Assembly (NCBI RefSeq): GCF_002879535.1
Contig: NZ_PNOT02000219.1
Span: forward strand, 1-64,000
Length of the DNA stretch: 64,000 nucleotides
Origin: Mesorhizobium intechi
GTDB lineage: Bacteria; Pseudomonadota; Alphaproteobacteria; Rhizobiales; Rhizobiaceae
Direction of reading: 5' to 3'
This document shows, piece after piece, positions 1 through 7,574 of the stretch; positions within the stretch are counted from its first letter, which is position 1, and every line of letters starts with the position of its first letter. The notes under the pieces are model-generated. The model saw nothing but the letters and a program-made list of their open reading frames with translations. It searched no databases and was not told the DNA's origin. The translations under genes were made by a program, and so were the position numbers.

Positions 1-679
1 CCCTTGATCACTACCGAGGGTTTGGCGCCGGCGGTGTTGGCAAGCGAGCTGTCGACTAGCGACGCGGTGGCGGTGACCGAATAACCGATCGCAACCCCCT
101 GGCCGAAGGACAGCGTGGCATCCAGCGCTTTGCCGGTGATGGCGATGTTCTCGTCCTTCCTGACGCTGCCGAAGGCGAGATGGCCTTCAGCGCGTCACCC
201 CTGAGGTCGACGCTCGAGGCATGCCCGTCCAGCGACACGTCGGCTGCCTTGCTGGTTATGGCGATGGTGGAGAAATTCCCCGTCATGCTGGCCTGCAGCG
301 CTGCCTGGTCGATCGAGACCGAACTTTCGGGCTGCATGTTGGCGTTGATCTCGACCCTGCAGTCTGACGGATCCAACCATGACGAAGGGGCAACGTCGAT
401 GCGCAATGTCGAGGCCTCCAGCTTCATATCGCTGGCAGAACGGCAGTCATTGGCGAACCAGCTCGAATACCAGCGCGCGAACCAGCCTTCGCGGCGGCTG
501 CCGATCGTCACCTGGTAAGGGGCCGAAGCCGAAGCGGTGAGCCGGACGGAACTGGCTTCGCCCGATATGACGACGGCGGTCACGCCGGCGAGATCGAGCG
601 TCTTGCCAGTATCCCCGCTTGCGGGTGAGGCAAGCGCTGCGCTGCCAAATGACAGCAAGGCGAGAATTGCGGATTTCAT
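1..679 (-). CDS. Secreted DUF4097/GIN-like hypothetical protein, partial and apparently frameshifted
   Basis: The start is ATG at 679. The first ~20 residues form a signal peptide (MKSAILALLSFGSAALASPA), followed by Ser/Ala/Asp-rich sequence resembling putative head-GIN (DUF2807/DUF4097) domains, which fold as beta helices in the cell envelope. The reading frame stays plausible to about residue 165 (near position 185). It then becomes Ser/Arg/Pro-rich and stops at 56. A neighbouring minus frame from about 190 to position 1 reads as a convincing continuation (EGHLAFGSVRKDENIAITGK and onward) without a stop, so one base appears gained or lost near 180-190. The gene would then leave the window at its left edge. 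It could be a real pseudogene or a sequence error. Family assignment is tentative. Confidence 0.6.
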
Positions 680-839
680 TGATATCTCCGATCATGTGTG
701 GCGGTCCCCGCTGGACCGTGGCGCTGTCGGAATGAACCGGGATGTCGATTTCCGCGACCTCGATCACGATCCGGGACGACCGTGAACGCAATCCGGGCCA
801 TTGTCGGTCGCTGCCAGCCTTAGAACCACGCCTGCGATC

Positions 840-1973
840 ATGATTTTCATTCCCCTGCCGTTCGTCGTCTCCCTGCTGCTCGTCATTCTGCTCGTGCGGA
901 TGGCCCGCCGGGCCGACCTGCGCGAGAACATGTTCTTCATGCTGCTGATGGGGATCTACGCCTTGCAGTCGGTGCTGATCGGCATGCGCTGGGGTTATGA
1001 TGCCAGGGTCGTCATGCCGGTCCTGTCCTTGATAGCGACGCTGATCGCGCCGCTTGCCTGGATCGCTTTCAGCGGCCTGACGAAGGAACGGTCGGAGCAT
1101 CGCCTGGCCCGGCTGTGGCCGCATATGCTGCCGGCCTGCCTGGCAGCCCTCCTGATGACCTTCTGGCGCGAGCCGGTCGGGCCGCTGATTATCCTGGTGT
1201 TCCTGTCATATGGGTTGGCGCTTCTTTGGCTTGCACTGGCCGGCCCGGACGTCCTTGTCGAATCGCGCCTCGACGGCGTCTTGCGGTCCTACCGGTCGCT
1301 GTGGGTTACGGCGCTGGCGATCCTCGCATCGCCCATCACCGACATCTTCATCAGTCTCGACATGCAATGGGCTGGCGGCGTTCATTCCGGCGCGATCATA
1401 GCCGGCGGCAGCGTGCTGGCTCTATTGCTGCTCGGTGGCGCCGCCGCAGTCGCCAGCGAAGAAGCCGCTCCGGGCGAAGACGACGACGAAGCGGATCGGG
1501 CGCATGCACAGACCACGCCAAGGGCGACCGGCGAAGATTCTGCGGTCGCGGCGGCGGTCGACGCGCTGATGCGGTCGAAGCAACTCTACAAGGACGTCGA
1601 TCTCAACCTTGGGCGCATCGCCAGGCGGCTCGGCCTGCCGGCACGGCAAGTGTCGTCGGCGATCAACCGCATCCACGGATCGAGCGTGTCGCAGTATGTC
1701 AACAATCAGAGGATCGAGGAGGCGCGCCGCCTGCTGGTGACGACGGACGAGCCGGTCACCCGCGTCATGTTCGATGCCGGCTTCCTCAGCAAATCGAACT
1801 TCAACCGCGAGTTCCTGCGCATCACCGGCCTGAGCCCGAAGGCATGGCGGCTCGAGCACCAGCCGCCAGGCGGTGCGATGTCGGTCACATCCTCGCCGGC
1901 CGAAGCCTTGCCGGCCAAGTCCTTGCCGGCCAAGTCCTTGCCGGCCCAGTCCATGCAAGGCAGGGGAAAATAA
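840..1973 (+). CDS. Membrane-anchored AraC-family transcriptional regulator
   Basis: The protein is 377 aa from ATG 840; a TTG at 801 would add 13 residues. Roughly residues 1-220 hold six or seven hydrophobic helices, starting IFIPLPFVVSLLLVILLV. An acidic linker follows (EDDDEAD), then a C-terminal AraC/XylS helix-turn-helix domain at about residues 240-340, with RIEEARRLLVTTDEPVTRV and FNREFLRITGLSPKAWR as the two recognition regions. This architecture suggests a membrane-embedded sensor that binds DNA from the inner face of the membrane. Its target is unknown; it lies divergent to the frameshifted secreted-protein gene. The extreme C-terminus is built from a 15-bp tandem repeat, giving (SLPAK)-type repeats. 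Confidence 0.85.
   Translation: MIFIPLPFVVSLLLVILLVRMARRADLRENMFFMLLMGIYALQSVLIGMRWGYDARVVMPVLSLIATLIAPLAWIAFSGLTKERSEHRLARLWPHMLPACLAALLMTFWREPVGPLIILVFLSYGLALLWLALAGPDVLVESRLDGVLRSYRSLWVTALAILASPITDIFISLDMQWAGGVHSGAIIAGGSVLALLLLGGAAAVASEEAAPGEDDDEADRAHAQTTPRATGEDSAVAAAVDALMRSKQLYKDVDLNLGRIARRLGLPARQVSSAINRIHGSSVSQYVNNQRIEEARRLLVTTDEPVTRVMFDAGFLSKSNFNREFLRITGLSPKAWRLEHQPPGGAMSVTSSPAEALPAKSLPAKSLPAQSMQGRGK
1906..1950 (+). repeat. 15-bp tandem repeat, three units, inside the AraC-family gene
   Basis: The unit ccttgccggccaagt occurs at 1906-1920 and 1921-1935, with a one-base variant at 1936-1950. It encodes SLPAK-like pentapeptides in frame. Copy-number change by slippage would alter only the length of the C-terminal tail. 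Confidence 0.9.
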
Positions 1974-1989
1974 CTCCGCGCAGCGCCAC

Positions 1990-2619
1990 TCAATCGCCGG
2001 CCAGTTCCCGCAGCGCCATGCGCTTGTAGGCGGCGACCAGCCTGTCGCCCTCCTCCCGCTCGACCGAGATGGCCAGCCGCACCGCGGCCTCGCCCATTTG
2101 CCAGACGAGAAACGCCGTGGTCTCCAGGGCAAGGGAATCGGCGCCGGGACGCAGGCGCTTCAGCACCGCGACGAGAAACTCCGCATTGGCCCGGCTGTCG
2201 GCGAGTTCGAGCTGGCGCAGCGCCTTGTCGGCCTGCGTGCCCGACCAGATGTCGCGCATCACCGGCTCGGCCAGGAACAGCCCGTAATAGATATCGACCA
2301 GCTCCGAGAAAGCCCGCCGCAGGCCTTCGGCGTCGCTGACATCCTTGAGCGCGGCCGCGATGCAGGCCTGGCTTTCGGCCGTGTAGCGCTCGGCCAGTGC
2401 CCAGATGATCGCCCGCTTGTCGGGAAAGAACTGGTAGAGCGAGCCGATCGACACCCCTGCCCGTTCGGCGACCTCGCCCATGCGCATGGCGTCGCTGCCC
2501 TGCTCGGTGATCAGCGCCGAGGCCGCGGCCAGCATGCGCTCCACCCGCTCGCGGCTGCGCTGCTGACTTGGCGCCCGTCGTGGCGAAGCGATCTGCTCGT
2601 TGGCCGGCGTGACTTCCAT
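1990..2619 (-). CDS. TetR/AcrR-family transcriptional repressor
   Basis: The protein is 209 aa from ATG 2619; an in-frame GTG at 2652 is the alternative. The N-terminal helix-turn-helix runs over about residues 28-75 (MRMGEVAERAGVSIGSLYQF followed by FPDKRAI), typical of TetR. The remaining all-helical part is the ligand and dimer domain. The gene is divergent from the NmrA-like oxidoreductase gene, and two near-identical operator-like elements lie between them. It therefore probably represses its own promoter and the oxidoreductase/DUF1772 pair. The ligand is unknown. Confidence 0.88.
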   Translation of the reverse strand: MEVTPANEQIASPRRAPSQQRSRERVERMLAAASALITEQGSDAMRMGEVAERAGVSIGSLYQFFPDKRAIIWALAERYTAESQACIAAALKDVSDAEGLRRAFSELVDIYYGLFLAEPVMRDIWSGTQADKALRQLELADSRANAEFLVAVLKRLRPGADSLALETTAFLVWQMGEAAVRLAISVEREEGDRLVAAYKRMALRELAGD

Positions 2620-2680
2620 GACTGTCTCCAACAAGGCGTTCGGCACAATCACCGAAAAAATGGCTTGACCCGCAAAATAC

Positions 2681-2723
2681 GAGGGTTTATCACGTTTTGC
2701 AAATGTGAGGATTTCTCACGTTT
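2681..2723. promoter_or_regulatory. Probable TetR operator: two direct repeats between divergent genes
   Basis: GAGGGTTTATCACGTTT (2681-2697) and GAGGATTTCTCACGTTT (2707-2723) match at 15 of 17 positions with a 26-bp period. The second lies in a small inverted repeat, GTGAG-N5-CTCAC (2705-2719). A candidate plus-strand promoter is TTGACC (2665-2670), 16 bp, TTATCA (2687-2692), so the repeats would overlap the -10 and start point. Confidence 0.5.
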
Positions 2724-2743
2724 ATAAACGGAGGAACATCACC

Positions 2744-3571
2744 ATGACCGACACCAAACCAATTCTTATCCTCGGCGGCACCGGCAAAACTGGCCGCCGC
2801 CTTGCCGAGCGGCTGACGGCGCGCGCCATTCCGGTACGGATCGGCTCGCGTTACGGCACGCCGCTTTTCGACTGGGAGGCTCCCGCAAGCTGGGCTCCCG
2901 CACTCGAAGGCGTCAGCGCGGTCTACATCAGCTACTATCCCGACATCGCCGTGCCGGGCGCCGCAGAAGTGATCGATGCCTTCACCCGCCTTGCCGTGGA
3001 GCATGGCGTTCGCCGGCTGGTGCTGTTGTCGGGGCGCGGCGAGCACGAGGCGCAGCGCGCCGAGGAGATGCTGAAAGCTTCCGGGGCCGACTGGACGATC
3101 CTGCGCTGCGCATGGTTCTCGCAGAATTTCAGCGAAGGCTTTCTCGTCGAGCCGTTGCTGGCGGGCGAAGTGGCACTGCCGGTCGGACCTGTCGGCGAAC
3201 CCTTTGTCGATGCAGACGACATCGCTGACGCCGCCGAAGCGGTGCTGACGGAGCCCGGTCATGTCGGCCAGCTCTATGAACTGACGGGGCCGCGGCTGTT
3301 GAGCTTCGCCGACGCGGTCGCCGAAATTGCCAAGGCGGTTGGGCGCGACATCCGCTTTGTCAGAATTTCGCATGACGAGTTCGCGGCCGCTGTCGCGTCG
3401 CAAGAACTGCCATCCGAAATCGTCTGGCTGCTCGATGAGCTGTTCACCCAGGTGCTCGATGGTCGCAACGAGTCGCTCACTGACGGCATCCAGCGCGTGC
3501 TCGGCCGCGCACCGAAAGACTTTTCCGCCTACGCAACCGAAACCGCCGCTGGTCGAATCTGGAGCAACTGA
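2744..3571 (+). CDS. NmrA-like NAD(P)-binding oxidoreductase (atypical SDR)
   Basis: The protein is 275 aa. ATG 2744 is chosen because GGAGG lies 9-10 bases upstream; the longer reading frame from 2705 runs through the operator region. The N-terminal Rossmann motif ILILGGTGKTGRRLAERL binds NAD(P), and the sequence resembles NmrA/ergot-alkaloid-type atypical short-chain dehydrogenases, about 280 aa long. No canonical YxxxK pair is evident, so it may be a redox sensor rather than an active dehydrogenase. The downstream DUF1772 gene starts 1 bp after the stop codon, so the two form an operon likely controlled by the divergent TetR protein. Confidence 0.83.
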   Translation: MTDTKPILILGGTGKTGRRLAERLTARAIPVRIGSRYGTPLFDWEAPASWAPALEGVSAVYISYYPDIAVPGAAEVIDAFTRLAVEHGVRRLVLLSGRGEHEAQRAEEMLKASGADWTILRCAWFSQNFSEGFLVEPLLAGEVALPVGPVGEPFVDADDIADAAEAVLTEPGHVGQLYELTGPRLLSFADAVAEIAKAVGRDIRFVRISHDEFAAAVASQELPSEIVWLLDELFTQVLDGRNESLTDGIQRVLGRAPKDFSAYATETAAGRIWSN

Positions 3572-3572
3572 G

Positions 3573-4049
3573 ATGAGCAAGCTTGTCCCCGCCCTCACGA
3601 TCATCGCCGCAATCGGCTCGGGCGTCGTCGGCGGCGTCTTCTTCGCCTTTTCCAACTTCGTCATGGCAGCACTTGCCCGGCTGCCCGTCCCGAGCGGCAT
3701 CGCCGCGATGAATTCGATCAACATCATGGTGATCACGCCGACTTTCATGACCGCGCTTTTCGGCACCGGCCTGCTCTGCCTGCTGCTTATCGCCGCCGCC
3801 GTCATGGGCTGGAGCCAGTCCGGTTCGTACTGGCTGCTTGCCGGCGCGGTGATCTACGTGATCGGCAACCCGATCGTGACCATGGTCTTCAACGTGCCGC
3901 TCAACGATGCGCTTGCCGCCGTCGACCCGGCCAGCAGCAATGGCGCAGCCGTGTGGGCGAACCATCTGAGCCAATGGGTGATGTGGAACCACGTCCGCAC
4001 CGTCACTGCCATCGTGGCGATGGCCTGCTTTATCTTCGCATTGCTGTGA
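3573..4049 (+). CDS. DUF1772 family membrane protein
   Basis: The protein is 158 aa, with ATG one base after the TGA of the oxidoreductase gene. Four hydrophobic segments are visible (near residues 8-30, 52-75, 82-105 and 138-158). The residues NHLSQWVMWNHVRT near the C-terminal helix are typical of the DUF1772 (anthrone-oxygenase-like) family. Its partnership with an NmrA-like protein under a TetR regulator recurs in proteobacteria and suggests quinone, phenolic or xenobiotic chemistry, but no substrate can be assigned. Confidence 0.8.
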   Translation: MSKLVPALTIIAAIGSGVVGGVFFAFSNFVMAALARLPVPSGIAAMNSINIMVITPTFMTALFGTGLLCLLLIAAAVMGWSQSGSYWLLAGAVIYVIGNPIVTMVFNVPLNDALAAVDPASSNGAAVWANHLSQWVMWNHVRTVTAIVAMACFIFALL

Positions 4050-4079
4050 AGAGGCGTTGCGAAACGCAAAAGGCTCCGC

Positions 4080-4406
4080 TCAGGCGGGGTCTTCTTGCGC
4101 GTGCCCCTTTGACGTGTGGCCCTTGCGGTCGGAATGGCCGAGATCGCGATCGGGATCGATCACGTCACGCACCAGCTGTTTGAGTTTTGCCGCGTCCGGG
4201 AAGCCGCCGTCGCGCTTGCGATCCCAGATGAGAACATCATTGCAGGAGATGGTGAAGACACCACCGGTGCCGGGCACCAGCGTCACTTCGCCAAGATCGG
4301 TGCCGAAGGTGGAGAGCAGCTCCTGCGCCATCCAGCCGGCGCGCAGCAGCCACTGGCACTGCGTGCAATAGGAGATGCGGATGGCGGGCAGCGGCGTCTC
4401 GCTCAT
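4080..4406 (-). CDS. SelT/SelW/SelH-like (Rdx family) thioredoxin-fold protein
   Basis: The protein is 108 aa from ATG 4406. The N-terminal motif ISYCTQCQW carries the CxxC redox pair where animal SelW has CxxU, followed by the family's VTLVPGTGGVFTI strand-turn and WDRKRDGGFPDAAKLKQLVRD helix. It is probably a small cytosolic thiol oxidoreductase. The ATG shares one base with the TGA of the upstream yebC gene (TGATG), so translation is likely coupled. The tail after about residue 90 is charged and Gly/His-rich and not conserved in the family. Confidence 0.85.
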   Translation of the reverse strand: MSETPLPAIRISYCTQCQWLLRAGWMAQELLSTFGTDLGEVTLVPGTGGVFTISCNDVLIWDRKRDGGFPDAAKLKQLVRDVIDPDRDLGHSDRKGHTSKGHAQEDPA

Positions 4407-5155
4407 CACGCCGCGCTGAGCTTGGCCAAGGTCTCGTCGTCGACTTCGAAGTTGGCGTAGACGCTTTGCACGTCATCGTCGTCCTCGAGCGTGGCGACCA
4501 GCTTCATCAGCGACTGTGCCCGCTCCTCGTCAACCGGAACATTGTTCTGCGGCCGCCAGATCAGCTTCACCGATTCCGCCTCGCCGAGCGAGGCTTCCAG
4601 CGCCTTCGACACCTCGCCGAGATTCTCGAAGGCGCAATAGATCGTGTGGCCTTCCTCGTCGGTTTCGACGTCGTCGGCGCCGGCTTCGATCGCCGCTTCC
4701 ATGACCTTGTCGGCGCTGCCGGCCGATGCCGGATAATAGATCTCGCCGACACGATCCCACATGAAGGACACCGAGCCGGTTTCGCCCATCGCGCCGCCGG
4801 CCTTGGTGAAGGCGGCGCGCACATTCGACGCCGAGCGGTTGCGGTTGTCGGTCAGCGCCTCGACGATGACGGCGACGCCACCTGGGCCATAGCCCTCATA
4901 GCGCACGGCCTCGTAGTTTTCGGCATCGCCCATCGACGCCTTATTGATGGCGCGCTGGATGTTGTCCTTCGGCATCGACACCGCCTTGGCGTTCTGGACC
5001 GCCAGCCGAAGGCGTGGATTCATCGATGGGTCGGGCGTGCCACTCTTGGCGGCCACGGTGATTTCGCGCGCCAGCTTGGAAAACATTTTCGACCGCACCG
5101 CGTCCTGACGGCCCTTGCGGTGCATGATGTTCTTGAACTGTGAATGGCCAGCCAT
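4406..5155 (-). CDS. yebC: YebC/PmpR-family translation-assisting or DNA-binding protein
   Basis: The protein is 249 aa, the usual family length. It begins [19 protein letters not shown] and contains [11 protein letters not shown] and [14 protein letters not shown], the family signatures in domains 1 and 2, and a DEEGHTIYC segment in domain 3. Homologues were described as transcriptional regulators (PmpR) and, more recently, as factors relieving ribosome stalling. In many bacteria yebC lies beside ruvC; here it is followed by a coupled SelW-like gene instead. Confidence 0.93.
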   Translation of the reverse strand: MAGHSQFKNIMHRKGRQDAVRSKMFSKLAREITVAAKSGTPDPSMNPRLRLAVQNAKAVSMPKDNIQRAINKASMGDAENYEAVRYEGYGPGGVAVIVEALTDNRNRSASNVRAAFTKAGGAMGETGSVSFMWDRVGEIYYPASAGSADKVMEAAIEAGADDVETDEEGHTIYCAFENLGEVSKALEASLGEAESVKLIWRPQNNVPVDEERAQSLMKLVATLEDDDDVQSVYANFEVDDETLAKLSAA

Positions 5156-5240
5156 GGCACCCCTGTCGTGTTCGGCTAGAGCGTTCTGCGGCGAGTTGCA
5201 TTACCTCGCCTTCTGCAAAATGCTCGAACTCAAAATTTCA

Positions 5241-5277
5241 GAGCGTCCTTGATGCGTCCGGAGGACGTACGGCGCTC
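5241..5277. repeat. Nested palindrome in the yebC upstream region
   Basis: Outer arms gagcg (5241-5245) and cgctc (5273-5277) enclose an inner hairpin CGTCC-GGA-GGACG (5255-5267). It resembles short palindromes scattered between genes in rhizobial genomes. It sits in the 213-bp gap between yebC and the ArsR-family gene, which shows no other gene. Confidence 0.4.
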
Positions 5278-5368
5278 CTTGTCGGAATGGCCGGCTTATA
5301 GATAAATCGGCTCAATTCGTCCAGCCGCACCGCGCGCGTGCCGCAACCGGACAGGCTGCCGCAAACGC

Positions 5369-5692
5369 TTACGCCTCAAGATCGGACTTCAGCCGGTCGA
5401 TGATGCTGAGAGCATGGCCGGCATACTGGCTGATCCAGCGGTCGTGGATCTGCTTGATCGGCAGTGCGTTGAGGTGGTTCCAGCGCTCGCGTCCGTCGCG
5501 GCGCGGGACGATCAGCTCCGCCTCCTCCAGCACCTTCAGGTGCAGCATGACTGTGCAGCGGTCGATATCGGGAAAGGCGGCGCACAGCATGCCGGTTGTC
5601 TTCGGCTCATCCTTTAGCTGATCGAGCATTTCGCGCCGGCGCGGATGCGCCAGCGCCTTGAAAACATTGTCGTCTTGCGATCGACTTGACAT
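5369..5692 (-). CDS. ArsR-family winged-helix transcriptional regulator
   Basis: The protein is 107 aa from ATG 5692. DNVFKALAHPRRREMLDQL is the typical N-terminal ArsR entry helix, and the winged helix-turn-helix spans residues ~25-75 (DRCTVMLHLKVLEEAELIV). No cysteine metal-binding motif is seen, matching the non-metal ArsR subgroup paired with SRPBCC (AHSA1) genes. It is divergent from such a gene, and a perfect inverted repeat covers its own start codon, so autorepression is likely. Confidence 0.88.
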   Translation of the reverse strand: MSSRSQDDNVFKALAHPRRREMLDQLKDEPKTTGMLCAAFPDIDRCTVMLHLKVLEEAELIVPRRDGRERWNHLNALPIKQIHDRWISQYAGHALSIIDRLKSDLEA

Positions 5693-5710
5693 GTTATCTT
5701 TCTATAACAT
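5691..5710. promoter_or_regulatory. Perfect inverted repeat, probable ArsR-type operator
   Basis: ATGTTAT (5691-5697), a 6-bp spacer, then ATAACAT (5704-5710). The left arm overlaps the start codon of the ArsR-family gene (5690-5692), and the element precedes the SRPBCC gene at 5744. This fits a shared operator for the divergent pair. Confidence 0.65.
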
Positions 5711-5743
5711 ATCGTCGAGCCGATCAAGGATGGAGCTGTGGAT

Positions 5744-6226
5744 ATGTCCCTGGGATTCCGCGTTTCCGGCCGCATCGGCAAACCGGTCGCCGAAGTGTTC
5801 GACGCCGTCGTCAACCCCAAGAAGCTCAGCGGCTATTTCACCACCATTGGCGGCGCCAGCGCGCCGCTGCGGACCGGCACCGGTGTCGTCTGGTGGGGCA
5901 AGGTGCCGGTCGAGGTCGACGAAGTGGTCAAGGACCGCCGTATCGTGCTGCGCTGGGACGCCACCGACGCCGACGGCAGGCCGGCCTACAAGACCCGCAT
6001 CGAGATGAATTTCGAACCGCTGGACGATGGCGGCACCTTCGTCACCATCGCCGAAAGCGGCTGGCAGGAAGGCGAGGTCGGCCTGAAGAAGTCCTACCTC
6101 AACTGCGAGGGCTGGTCGCAGATGCTGGCCTGCATGAAGGCCTATGTCGAATACGGGATCAATCTGCGCGACGGCTATTACCGCAGCGAGATGAAGGGCG
6201 AACCCGCCAACGAGAGCAATGTTTGA
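5744..6226 (+). CDS. SRPBCC/AHSA1-like domain protein
   Basis: The protein is 160 aa from ATG 5744, preceded by GGAG eight bases upstream; GTG 5738 with AAGGA is an equally possible start. The helix-grip START/AHSA1 fold is suggested by VSGRIGKPVAEVFDAVVNP at the N-terminus and WSQMLACMKAYVEYG in the long C-terminal helix. Such proteins bind hydrophobic ligands or modulate stress responses, and many are partners of ArsR-type regulators. It heads a run of four small same-strand genes. Confidence 0.8.
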   Translation: MSLGFRVSGRIGKPVAEVFDAVVNPKKLSGYFTTIGGASAPLRTGTGVVWWGKVPVEVDEVVKDRRIVLRWDATDADGRPAYKTRIEMNFEPLDDGGTFVTIAESGWQEGEVGLKKSYLNCEGWSQMLACMKAYVEYGINLRDGYYRSEMKGEPANESNV

Positions 6227-6249
6227 GCAGGGAAAAATGGAGGTCCGCG

Positions 6250-6642
6250 ATGACGAGAGCAACACCGTTTCTGATGTTCGAGGGCAAGGCCGAGGAGGCC
6301 ATGGCTCTTTACTGCGAGACCATTCCGGGCAGCAGCATCCTCGACATTACCCGCTATGGTGCCGATGAGGATGGCCCGGAGGGGACGCTGAAGTTGGCGC
6401 GCGCTTCCATCGCCGGCCTGGACGTAATGATCTTCAACAGCCCCGTACACCACGCCTTCGGCTTCACGCCGTCGGTCTCGTTCTATGTCGACTGCTCCTC
6501 CCTGGAGGAACTGGACCGCATTGTCGACGCACTGGCGAAGGAGGGCGGGTTCCTGATGCCGTCAGGCAATTACGGTTTCAGCCGCCGCTTCGCCTGGCTC
6601 AACGACAGGTTCGGTGTCTCCTGGCAGGTCAACCTGGCCTGA
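6250..6642 (+). CDS. VOC-superfamily (PhnB/3-demethylubiquinone methyltransferase-like) protein
   Basis: The protein is 130 aa from ATG 6250, with GGAGG 7 bp upstream. TRATPFLMFEGKAEEAMALYC at the N-terminus and the final RFAWLNDRFGVSWQVN are the signature ends of the PhnB-like glyoxalase subgroup. A metal-dependent or ligand-binding role is possible; no substrate can be named. It lies 23 bp after the SRPBCC gene and is likely cotranscribed with it. Confidence 0.82.
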   Translation: MTRATPFLMFEGKAEEAMALYCETIPGSSILDITRYGADEDGPEGTLKLARASIAGLDVMIFNSPVHHAFGFTPSVSFYVDCSSLEELDRIVDALAKEGGFLMPSGNYGFSRRFAWLNDRFGVSWQVNLA

Positions 6643-6698
6643 CCGAACCTGGCCGGAACGATGACGAAGACACCAGGCGCGGCGCAATGGAGACGGCA

Positions 6699-7061
6699 AT
6701 GACGACAAAAATCACCGGCGGCATCAACATCGCCATGAAAGTGCCGCCGCATCAGTATGAAGCAACGATCGCCTTCTACCGCGACACGGTCGGCCTGAAG
6801 CCATTCACCGCCAAGGCGCCGGCGGTCGGCTTCGAACTCGGGCCCAACCGCCTGTGGATCGACGAGGCGCCGATGTTGAGCCAGGCCGAGGTTTGGCTGG
6901 AGCTGTTCACCGAAGATTTCACGACCGCCGCCGCACACCTCGCCGAGGCCGGCATTGTGCGTTGCGATGCCATCGAGCCCTTGGGCGAAGGCTTTCGCGG
7001 CGGCTGGATCACCAACCCGGCCAGCATCGTCCACATGCTGCGCGAGCCCGACGCCTGGTGA
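6699..7061 (+). CDS. VOC-superfamily glyoxalase/bleomycin-resistance-like protein
   Basis: The protein is 120 aa from ATG 6699, preceded by GGAGA (6689-6693). An upstream in-frame ATG 6687 would place that ribosome site inside the coding region. Residues YEATIAFYRDTVGLKP and the closing WITNPASIVHMLRE match one betaalphabeta-beta-beta-beta unit of the VOC fold. The sequence differs strongly from the preceding VOC gene, so this is not a recent duplication. Function is unknown. Confidence 0.78.
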   Translation: MTTKITGGINIAMKVPPHQYEATIAFYRDTVGLKPFTAKAPAVGFELGPNRLWIDEAPMLSQAEVWLELFTEDFTTAAAHLAEAGIVRCDAIEPLGEGFRGGWITNPASIVHMLREPDAW

Positions 7062-7087
7062 ACGCCACGCCCAGAAAGGAGACCGCC

Positions 7088-7555
7088 ATGGAGATCCGCG
7101 AAACCCCGACTGCCGAAGCCGGCATGCTGATCCGACGGCCTGTCGCCGAGGTGTTCGAGGCCATCGTCGATCCGGCCATCACCGCCAAATTCTGGTTCAC
7201 CCATGGCAGCGGCCGGCTGGACAGCGGCAATGAGGTCCGCTGGGAGTGGCGCATGTATGGCGTCTCGACGACCGCCAAGGTCAGCGAGATCGTCAGGAAC
7301 GAAAGGATCGTCATGCAATGGGGCGATCCGCCGACGACGGTGGTCTGGACCTTCACCGAAATGCGCGGCGACGCGACCTTCCTCGAGGTCCGCAACTTCG
7401 GCTTTTCCGGCACGGGCGATGAACAGGTGAAGGAAGCGATCGGCTCGACCGGCGGCTTCACGTCGGTGCTGGCCGGCGCCAAGGCATGGCTGGAACGGGG
7501 CCTGACGCTCGGCCTGATCGGCGACCGCCACCCGGAGGGCGTGCCAGGGCGCTAG
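7088..7555 (+). CDS. SRPBCC/AHSA1-like domain protein, second in cluster
   Basis: The protein is 155 aa from ATG 7088, with AAAGGAGA upstream. The N-terminal MLIRRPVAEVFEAIVDPAIT and later KFWFTHGSGRLDSGNEVRWE are typical of the AHSA1/SRPBCC family. It resembles the first SRPBCC gene of the cluster only in fold-level motifs. It lies 26 bp after the VOC gene and probably belongs to the ArsR-controlled transcript. Confidence 0.82.
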   Translation: MEIRETPTAEAGMLIRRPVAEVFEAIVDPAITAKFWFTHGSGRLDSGNEVRWEWRMYGVSTTAKVSEIVRNERIVMQWGDPPTTVVWTFTEMRGDATFLEVRNFGFSGTGDEQVKEAIGSTGGFTSVLAGAKAWLERGLTLGLIGDRHPEGVPGR

Positions 7556-7574
7556 ATGCCCCGGCGTGCCAGGC

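Noticed and set aside
1906-1950. Tandem 15-bp repeat as a CRISPR-like array
   Set aside because: There are no spacers, and units are adjacent and in frame inside a coding sequence.
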